DNA of 64,000 bases from Austwickia chelonae NBRC 105200 (GTDB lineage Bacteria > Actinomycetota > Actinomycetes > Actinomycetales > Dermatophilaceae). Position 1 is the first letter of the stretch; every line of letters starts with the position of its first letter. Both the position numbers and the translations under genes were made by a program. The notes under the pieces are model-generated. The model had not been told where the DNA came from, ran no database searches, and was given only the letters and a program-made list of their open reading frames with translations. Of the stretch, positions 58,494 through 64,000 are shown one piece after another. The stretch covers positions 20,674 through 84,673 of the forward strand of contig NZ_BAGZ01000024.1 in the NCBI RefSeq assembly GCF_000298175.1, in the 5' to 3' direction.

Positions 58494-61241
58494 ATGGCGG
58501 GTAAGCGCGCCAAAGAAAGGTTGAGAGCATCGAAGGTTCCCGAGGCGCCGAAGCACTCGGATCACTCCTCTCCGCCGGCGAAGGCCCCGGAAGCGCCGAA
58601 GCATTCGGAGACGCCGAAGCCGGATCATCCGTCTCCACCGGCGAAGACCCCGGAGGCACCGAAGCATTCGGAGACGCCGAAGGCTCCCGAGACACCGAAG
58701 CAGGCGGATCACCCGTCCCCGAAGAAACCTGCTGAAGACCCGGCGAAGAAGTCCTCAGATGCGGCGAGGGATGCCGAGGAAGGCGCAAAGAAAGCCCTCG
58801 AGAACGCCAAGAACGCCGAGGACTCCGCTGTCAAAGCCGCAGATGAGGCCAAAAAGTACGCAAAAAAGGCCGAAGACGAGGCAAAGAAGTCGCCGGAAGC
58901 AGCCAAAGAGGCCGAACGGGCCAAGAAGGCAGCCAGGGAGGCCGAGGATGCTGCGAAGAAAGCCAAGAAGACTGCAGAAGAAGCACGAAAGACGGCTGAA
59001 GACGCCAAGAAAAAAGCCGGTGAATCCGACGGCAAGGAAAAAGACGGTCTCGGGAAGCGCGCCAAGGAGAAGTGGGACAAGCTCAAAGAGGCAAAAGATA
59101 CTTTCGACGAGCTCAAGGAGAAGGGGGAGTCAGCAGCTGCTCGTGCTCGCGAATGGTGGGAGAAGAACACTCCTGCCGGCTTGGGAAAAGATGGGGACGA
59201 ACGTCGTAAAGATCTGACCTCAAAGATCGACAAGGGGAAGAAGGACATCCAAGACGCCCTTCGTCAGGGCAAGTCCGGGACGGTGACGGGCAAAGCGGAC
59301 ACGATGCTGGCTTCCGTAGAGCCTGCGCTGCAGTTCTTCACCGAGTTCGACGACGCCTACTCTGCTGCTGGAGGCGGAAAGCTCGATATCCCCGAGATGC
59401 GTAAAAAATTGTGGTGGGAGCGCGGGATGGACTTCGGTGTCATCTACGCCGAGGGAGGTAAGTACCGAGCTTCCGCCGCGATCGTCTCAGGTTATGTCGA
59501 CGGAACAAAAGATGCGACGGGGAAGATGCTCGGCAGCTGGACGGGGAGTGCCGCAGCTAGTTTTTCGTCTTCGTCGAGCAAGACCCAAAGTTATTCGAAC
59601 AGTACTTCCGGCGCGATGAAGAGTGCGGGCTCCGGGATCGAAGACATGGGGCGCAACCTGCAGGCATTTGTCGGCCGTAAGGCGGAAGCCGTCGCTGACC
59701 TCTGGGGTGGAGGCACCATCTCCGGGATGAACGGGGTCCAAGCCAAGAAGATCGTGGAGATATCCCAGGGCAAGGGCGGGGTCGGCGACCACATCTGGGC
59801 GCTGCACAGTATCGGCGGAAATAAATCAGCTCTTGATTTCTGGGTCAAAGAGACCAATAAGATACTCGATTCCATCAGGCCGGATATTGCTGCATTCGAT
59901 GCCGCAAAACAAAAAATGGAATCCGATCTCCGGGAGAAGGCGGTCCAGATCAGTAAGACCTGGACCCAGGAGCAGCTCGTGAAGACTGTCAGGTCCCGGC
60001 AGGAGAGTTTCGAGAACGCCGTCCGTCAATGTGAGAAGTCTGTCAACGATTCGTATTCAAAGGTGTCGACGGCTCTGGGATCGTTCACCAACCCTTTCCC
60101 ACCGGTGAAATCTGGTGGCGGAGTGTCTTCGCCGTCAGCTCCTGGCGGACCTCGCCGACCGGGTCGGGTACCTCAAGCGCCTCCGTCAGGTCGGGCTCCT
60201 GGCAAGCCTGGAGGAGTGCCGAAGATGCCTTCGCCGACGGTTCCGCGCGGCTCGGGGGCTGCCGGCGGCGCACCGAAGGTGCCTTCTCCGACAGCTCCGG
60301 GCGGCTCCGGTGGAGGGAGCGGTTCCGCCGGTGGGGCCGGAGGCGGCAAACCTCCTGCCATCCCGAAGCTGCCGTCGCCGACGGTGCCCAGCGGGGTGGA
60401 TGGTTGCCCTGGCCGGGATGCCGGTGACAAACCGAGAATGCCTGCGCAGACCCTGCCCGGTGAGTCCGATGCCCGGGGTTCTGGGGTTCCTGGCGACGGC
60501 AGGTCCGGAGTGACTTTGCCGAAGTTGCCGTCGCACACGGTTCCGGGTGGCACGGGAGTGCCGGGGGATATCCCGAAACTGCCCTCGCCGACCGTGCCCA
60601 GCGGGGTGGATGGCTGCCCTGGCGGGGACACCGGTGACAAGCCGAAGAGCACTCTGCCGCCGAAGGGCTCTTGTCGGACGGACGAATTTCCTCGTGGACA
60701 GGCGCCCGTGGTGGGCACGCTGCCCGGTGTTCTCGGGCAACCACCGACCTCCCCGGGCGGTGGTGCCGGCTGCGGGCCTGCCACCGGCGGAGGCGCAGGC
60801 GCGTCTCTTGCGGCCGGGGGCCTGCCGAAGCTCCCCGATCCGGTGGTTCCCGGCGGTAGTGCACCTGCCTCCGGTGGCGGCGCATCGATCGGCGGCGCAC
60901 CGATCGGTGGGGCCGTCGGTGACGGCGGGCACGGGGTCGGTGCTCCGGGGCATCCGGAGAAGCCCTCTCTCGCGGGCCCGTCTCAGTTCGGTTCTTCGAA
61001 CTCGCAGCCTCCCGGCGGGCCGACTGCCGGCGCGGCGCACCCTGCGGGCGGTGGAGAGTCCGCCGGTGGGCAACGTGGCCCGGGAGGGATGGGCATGCCG
61101 ATGATGCCGCCGATGGGCGGGGCCGGTGGCGGCGCGGGTCAGCGCTCGGAGATCAAACGTCGTTATGCCGCCAAGGAAGAACCTGTCATCGACCCCGATG
61201 AGGAACAGATCTGGGAACGGAAGGGGCCGGTGGTCGGCTGA
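58494..61241 (+). CDS. large repeat-rich type VII secretion substrate candidate
   Basis: A 915-residue protein in three parts. Residues 1-75 hold repeats of the type PEAPKHSETPK. Residues 75-230 are an extremely Lys/Ala/Glu-rich helix, likely a coiled coil (KKALENAKNAEDSAVKAADE). Residues about 230-540 form a helical domain with a WXG-like turn, SWTGSAAASF near residue 349. The remainder is Pro/Gly-rich with KLPSPTVPSGVDGCPG repeats and ends in YAAKEEPVIDPDEEQIW, which includes a YxxxE signal. There is no signal peptide or membrane helix. It looks like an exported surface or matrix-binding effector; I do not know a characterised homologue. GAGGGG lies before the ATG. Confidence 0.8.
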   Translation: MAGKRAKERLRASKVPEAPKHSDHSSPPAKAPEAPKHSETPKPDHPSPPAKTPEAPKHSETPKAPETPKQADHPSPKKPAEDPAKKSSDAARDAEEGAKKALENAKNAEDSAVKAADEAKKYAKKAEDEAKKSPEAAKEAERAKKAAREAEDAAKKAKKTAEEARKTAEDAKKKAGESDGKEKDGLGKRAKEKWDKLKEAKDTFDELKEKGESAAARAREWWEKNTPAGLGKDGDERRKDLTSKIDKGKKDIQDALRQGKSGTVTGKADTMLASVEPALQFFTEFDDAYSAAGGGKLDIPEMRKKLWWERGMDFGVIYAEGGKYRASAAIVSGYVDGTKDATGKMLGSWTGSAAASFSSSSSKTQSYSNSTSGAMKSAGSGIEDMGRNLQAFVGRKAEAVADLWGGGTISGMNGVQAKKIVEISQGKGGVGDHIWALHSIGGNKSALDFWVKETNKILDSIRPDIAAFDAAKQKMESDLREKAVQISKTWTQEQLVKTVRSRQESFENAVRQCEKSVNDSYSKVSTALGSFTNPFPPVKSGGGVSSPSAPGGPRRPGRVPQAPPSGRAPGKPGGVPKMPSPTVPRGSGAAGGAPKVPSPTAPGGSGGGSGSAGGAGGGKPPAIPKLPSPTVPSGVDGCPGRDAGDKPRMPAQTLPGESDARGSGVPGDGRSGVTLPKLPSHTVPGGTGVPGDIPKLPSPTVPSGVDGCPGGDTGDKPKSTLPPKGSCRTDEFPRGQAPVVGTLPGVLGQPPTSPGGGAGCGPATGGGAGASLAAGGLPKLPDPVVPGGSAPASGGGASIGGAPIGGAVGDGGHGVGAPGHPEKPSLAGPSQFGSSNSQPPGGPTAGAAHPAGGGESAGGQRGPGGMGMPMMPPMGGAGGGAGQRSEIKRRYAAKEEPVIDPDEEQIWERKGPVVG
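58540..58710 (+). repeat. tandem repeats encoding PEAPKHSETPK units
   Basis: Units containing GCACCGAAGCATTCGGAGAC or close variants recur with a spacing of about 63 bases (for example near 58585 and 58648), with a diverged copy before them. In-frame changes in copy number would alter the length of the N-terminal arm. Confidence 0.7.
60363..60623 (+). repeat. 51-base repeat pair in the Pro/Gly-rich region
   Basis: 60363-60413 and 60573-60623 differ at only a few third positions and encode the same PKLPSPTVPSGVDGCPG unit. Partial relatives (PKMPSPTVPRG, PKVPSPTAPGG, LPKLPSHTVPGG) lie around them. Confidence 0.75.
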
Positions 61242-61537
61242 TGGGCGGATCGGGCCTGGAACAGCTGCAGGCAGAGCTGGCGGCGATTGCCGCGGAGGAC
61301 GAGCGAGCTCACGAGGCAGCTCGTGAACGCGAACGCGAAGCCGCCCGGCGACGGGAGGAACAGTTGCGGCGTCTCGCGCAGGACAGTGTGAAAGCGATGA
61401 CGGACGTTCAGGAGGCGTTGGGGCAGGAAGTCCGACGTCAGCATTTCCTGATGACCGGTCGCAAAGCACAACCTGCTTCGTCGTCGCGGTGGGTATTGGA
61501 CGACGATGACGACTTCGAGGAGACCTGGCGTCGATGA
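61241..61537 (+). CDS. small charged coiled-coil protein in type VII operon
   Basis: A 98-residue protein with a heptad-rich, highly charged helix (AAIAAEDERAHEAAREREREAARRREEQLRRLAQ), then QEVRRQHFLMTGR and an acidic end (LDDDDDFEETW). The ATG overlaps the stop of the large substrate gene (TGATG), so it is translationally coupled and probably acts on or with that protein. There is no signal peptide. The family is not recognised. Confidence 0.7.
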   Translation: MGGSGLEQLQAELAAIAAEDERAHEAAREREREAARRREEQLRRLAQDSVKAMTDVQEALGQEVRRQHFLMTGRKAQPASSSRWVLDDDDDFEETWRR

Positions 61538-62067
61538 ACGGACATGAGCAGGGAAGGCCCGGCGCGATCCCGGAGATCGACGAGCTCACCGCGGTCGCGG
61601 ACGGGTGGCGTGCACAGTACGACGACATCCGGGAGCAGGTCAGCCAGGCCAAGGTGACCGGTAGTTCGCCGTGCGGTGGAGTCCGGGTGGAGATGGCCTC
61701 CGGCGCCAATATCGTCGGTGTCCGGTTCTCCGAGGAGGTCCTCCGTAAGTCGCCGGCCGCGGTCGAGGGCGCGGTGATGGCGGCGATCAAGGAGGCCACC
61801 ACGTCGATGTCTGCGCTGATGCAGGAGGCCGTGTCGCCTTATCTCACCGGCTTCGACGCGGGCGCGATCGCCAGCGGCGGTTTTCCGACCGGCCTGGCCG
61901 AGGCCTTCGAGGACGACTATCACCGGCGCAAGGAGCAGAAGGAGCCAGCGGAGCCGCCGCAGGCAACTCCCCGTCCTTCGGGCGGGGTGCCCTCGGGGAG
62001 GGCCGTCCCTCCGCAGACCGGACGCCGGGGTGGCGTCGATTGGTTCGACGACGAGGACGAGTCATGA
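61534..62067 (+). CDS. YbaB/EbfC-like protein in type VII operon (EspL-like)
   Basis: A 177-residue protein whose residues about 15-115 match the YbaB/EbfC pattern: an N-terminal helix, a three-strand sheet (VRVEMASGANIVGVRFSEEVL) and a C-terminal helix. ESX-1 loci contain related EspL-type proteins. The C-terminal roughly 60 residues are Pro/Gly-rich with an acidic end (WFDDEDES). It overlaps both neighbours by four bases, in a tight operon. The role may be as a stability factor or chaperone for substrates, by analogy only. Confidence 0.7.
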   Translation: MNGHEQGRPGAIPEIDELTAVADGWRAQYDDIREQVSQAKVTGSSPCGGVRVEMASGANIVGVRFSEEVLRKSPAAVEGAVMAAIKEATTSMSALMQEAVSPYLTGFDAGAIASGGFPTGLAEAFEDDYHRRKEQKEPAEPPQATPRPSGGVPSGRAVPPQTGRRGGVDWFDDEDES

Positions 62068-62378
62068 GCGGTGAGTTCAGGGTCTCCCCGGAGGCAGTGC
62101 GGGCGCTGGGGGACAGGTTCTCCCAAGCCTCGTCGACGGTGTCCTCGGCGCAGTCCAAGCCGCGGGCTGCCGCGGTTCCTGGCCAGTCGTGGGGTGTCGT
62201 GGGTCTTTTCGTGGAGAGCCACTACCAGCGGATGAGCCAGGGTGCGGACAGGTCGTTGGGTCAGATCGCCGACTATGCGACTCGGCTGAGCGAGTCGTGC
62301 CGGGCCAGCGCGCAGAGTTACGAGGAGCAGGACCGGAAGGTCGTCGTGGCATTGCGGCAGATCGGGAAGCGGCTATGA
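62064..62378 (+). CDS. EspC-like WXG-fold protein (DUF2580-like)
   Basis: A 104-residue helical protein. FRVSPEAVRALGDRFSQASSTV is the typical DUF2580/EspC start, QSWGVVGLFVESHYQRM is a WG-containing middle, and the second helix carries Y-E-E-Q-D as a YxxxD secretion signal. The start overlaps the previous stop (ATGA). It pairs naturally with the following WXG-like protein, as EspA/EspC-type pairs do (inference). Confidence 0.78.
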   Translation: MSGEFRVSPEAVRALGDRFSQASSTVSSAQSKPRAAAVPGQSWGVVGLFVESHYQRMSQGADRSLGQIADYATRLSESCRASAQSYEEQDRKVVVALRQIGKRL

Positions 62379-63193
62379 CCCGGGCTGCGGCTGCTGCCGG
62401 TTTGGGCACTCCCGGTTCGGGGGTTCAGACTGCGGCCGAGTTGACGGCGATGCTGTCTCCCCTGATGGGGGACATCGGTTCTTTCGTCGGCGAGGCCGCG
62501 GGTTTTGTGGCTGATCCGTTGGGTTCGATCATCGCCTACGGCCTGGATCTGATCCTGGAATTGGTCGCGCCGCTGAAGAAGCTGCTTCAGATGGTGACGG
62601 GAAACCCCGGAGCGTTGACGGCCTGTTCTGCCCAGTGGCGGGCCGCGGCGACGGAACTCCGCGCGGTGAAGGACGAGTCGACGGATGCTTTCACCGCTGC
62701 TTCTGCCGACTGGGTCGGTGCGGCGGCCGATGCTTGTGGCGCAGCGACGGATCGGATGGCGCAGGCCTGCGAGCAGGTGTCGCAGATGTGTGAGACGGCG
62801 GCGACGGCTTTGGACGGTAGCGCTGACCTCATGGCTGCTGCCGAGGATCTGGTGAAGGGCATCATCGTCCAGGTCGTGAAGTGGTGCATCACCACTCAGG
62901 CGATCGGCGCCGGCGCGGCGGTGGTGACCGCTGGCGCGAGTGTGGCTGCGGCGCAGGCTGCGTGCGCTGTCCAGTGTGCGATTGGTACGGCGTTCGCGGC
63001 GGCGAAGGTCAGCCGGGTCGTCGCCTTGTTGGTGCGGCTCACCGAGGTGATGTCGGCCTGTGTGACGGCCTTGGAGATGGCGCAGATGACGGTACGGATC
63101 GGTAAGGACGTCTATGACATCTCCGGTGTCGGCGGCGTGATCGCCGGCCCGGGCGGGGTGTCGAAGGTATTGGCCGGCGGCGGTGCCGCATGA
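62375..63193 (+). CDS. helical Ala-rich WXG-like type VII substrate candidate
   Basis: A 272-residue, Ala-rich, almost entirely helical protein. A WVG turn (ASADWVGAAADAC) lies at about residue 110, with helices on either side as in long WXG/PPE-like proteins. A hydrophobic central stretch (IVQVVKWCITTQAIGAGAAVVTAGASVAAAQAA) around 170-205 could insert into membranes. It ends in a Gly-rich tail. It overlaps the preceding gene by four bases and is followed by the EspG-like gene, the arrangement expected for a substrate and its chaperone. Confidence 0.72.
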   Translation: MTRAAAAAGLGTPGSGVQTAAELTAMLSPLMGDIGSFVGEAAGFVADPLGSIIAYGLDLILELVAPLKKLLQMVTGNPGALTACSAQWRAAATELRAVKDESTDAFTAASADWVGAAADACGAATDRMAQACEQVSQMCETAATALDGSADLMAAAEDLVKGIIVQVVKWCITTQAIGAGAAVVTAGASVAAAQAACAVQCAIGTAFAAAKVSRVVALLVRLTEVMSACVTALEMAQMTVRIGKDVYDISGVGGVIAGPGGVSKVLAGGGAA

Positions 63194-63209
63194 GTGATCG
63201 GGGTGTGCG

Positions 63210-63962
63210 GTGTCCGAGACATTGACCAGGGAAGAGTTCGCGTCCTTCTTGTGGGACAACGGGGTGAACCTGCCTTTTCCGTTGCGGCTGGGCCCGGCCG
63301 GGCCGGTTCCTGTGGCGCCGGGGCGGGCCTTCGACGCGGAGGTGGCATTGCGGCGGAGGCTGTGGTCGCCGGCGATGATCCGTCGGTTGGACGGGTTGTT
63401 GTGGGTGATGCGGGCTCCGGAGTCGGTGGCTTTCGCCTATGTCGTCCTGGGTGAGGAGGATGTCGCCGAGTCGCGGCGGGTCACGGCGGGCATCGTGCGC
63501 GGCAATGACGCCGTGGTGGTGGAGGAGTCCCCGGAGTGTGTCCGGCTGTCGATGGTTCCGTGGTCGCAGGTGACTTCTGCCGTGGCGGCTTCGGTGCCGC
63601 AGATGTTGGGTGTTTCCCTGCCGAGGATGTTCGTGCCGCAGGAGGGGATCCTGGCGATGGCGCAGGCCGCGGAGTCGGGGCTCTCGGAGCGAGCTCGTGA
63701 ACGTGCTTCCGTCGCTGCGGGTGTGCCGGCGGGGGTTGAGGCGAGGTTGGAGGACCTGGTGTCGCGTTCGGTGATCCGGGGGTTCGTGGGCGCGGGGTGC
63801 ACGGTCGGCGGGGAGCAGATGATGAGCCCGGTGTCGGGGGATTTCTTCGCTGCTCCTGACGGTGGGTTCATCGGTTGGGGGGATGACAGCGGCATGACGG
63901 TGGAGCCGGTGTCGACGGGCGTGTTGGCGCGCGTGTTGGGGGTGGCTTTGTCGAGGTTGTGA
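63210..63962 (+). CDS. espG: EspG-like type VII secretion chaperone
   Basis: A 250-residue cytoplasmic protein with the EspG/ESX secretion-associated pattern: TREEFASFLWDNGVNLPFPL near the start, RRRLWSPAMIRRLDGLLWVMRAPE, then a duplicated alpha/beta layout and GDFFAAPDGGFIGWGDDSGMTVEPVSTGVL. Homologues bind PE/PPE-type or WXG-like substrates and keep them soluble. The GTG start at 63210 has only a G-rich region upstream. About 38 bases remain to the window edge with no further gene start seen. Confidence 0.8.
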   Translation: MSETLTREEFASFLWDNGVNLPFPLRLGPAGPVPVAPGRAFDAEVALRRRLWSPAMIRRLDGLLWVMRAPESVAFAYVVLGEEDVAESRRVTAGIVRGNDAVVVEESPECVRLSMVPWSQVTSAVAASVPQMLGVSLPRMFVPQEGILAMAQAAESGLSERARERASVAAGVPAGVEARLEDLVSRSVIRGFVGAGCTVGGEQMMSPVSGDFFAAPDGGFIGWGDDSGMTVEPVSTGVLARVLGVALSRL

Positions 63963-64000
63963 TGACGGTCGGGTTCGGGTCGAGTCGGTGTGGTGCAGCG

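Noticed and set aside
58540..60623. CRISPR-like repeats
   Set aside because: The repeats are in frame, encode protein units and have no unique spacers of constant length.

Overview
The window is high-GC DNA with actinobacterial gene style: start-stop overlaps, GTG starts, leaderless TAnnnT promoters, a complete ESX-type (type VII) secretion locus and mycothiol-type enzymes. Its most telling gene is a diphtheria-toxin homologue. From memory, diphtheria-toxin-like genes outside Corynebacterium have been described in Austwickia (Dermatophilaceae) and a few others. A Dermatophilaceae-type pathogen such as Austwickia is therefore my best guess; this is inference, not proof.

Layout. 1-3.1 kb: small membrane protein and a DrrAB-type ABC exporter. 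3.1-6.4 kb: 6-phospho-beta-glucosidase, an AMIN-like lipoprotein and methionine aminopeptidase. 6.7-12.4 kb: PLP aldolase/racemase-fold enzyme, FAD-linked sugar-lactone oxidase, MFS carrier and tyrosine phenol-lyase. 12.6-18.9 kb: DUF5808-like membrane protein, two secreted trypsin-fold proteases, a rhodanese lipoprotein, a homocysteine methyltransferase under a cobalamin riboswitch, and an LCM-type methyltransferase flanked by direct repeats. One of those repeats is a truncated copy of the riboswitch. 19.0-22.9 kb: a visibly AT-richer island with a protease pseudogene and the diphtheria-toxin-like gene, which carries one frameshift in a run of seven G. 23-28.7 kb: NarK-type nitrate/nitrite carrier, YciI protein, peptide deformylase and a fused GlyQS glycyl-tRNA synthetase. 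28.9-34 kb: a peptide/metal-chelate type ABC importer with a fused permease. 34-46.4 kb: chemoreceptor, HisC-like aminotransferase, two-domain membrane protein, 2-oxo acid dehydrogenase E1-alpha/E1-beta/E2 operon, BenE-type carrier, maleylpyruvate-isomerase-like protein and a CopD-CtaG fusion. 46.4-64 kb: type VII secretion locus (EccB, EccE, unknown, MycP, EccD, EccC), two WXG100 proteins and a co-directional train of likely substrates and chaperones ending in an EspG-like protein.

How the genes fit together. The toxin, the secreted serine proteases and the type VII system look like a secreted host-interaction arsenal. The toxin keeps the catalytic residues (His49, Tyr82, Tyr93, Glu176 of the precursor), a furin-type RAKR loop between two cysteines, the translocation hairpin acids and the receptor-domain disulfide. 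Removing one G from the tract gives an uninterrupted 567-residue precursor, close to the length of the Corynebacterium toxin. Whether the extra G is a sequencing error, a phase-variable switch or a recent inactivation cannot be decided from this sequence.

Strong intrinsic terminators, several of them bidirectional, separate most transcription units. I found no tRNA, rRNA, insertion sequence or CRISPR array.
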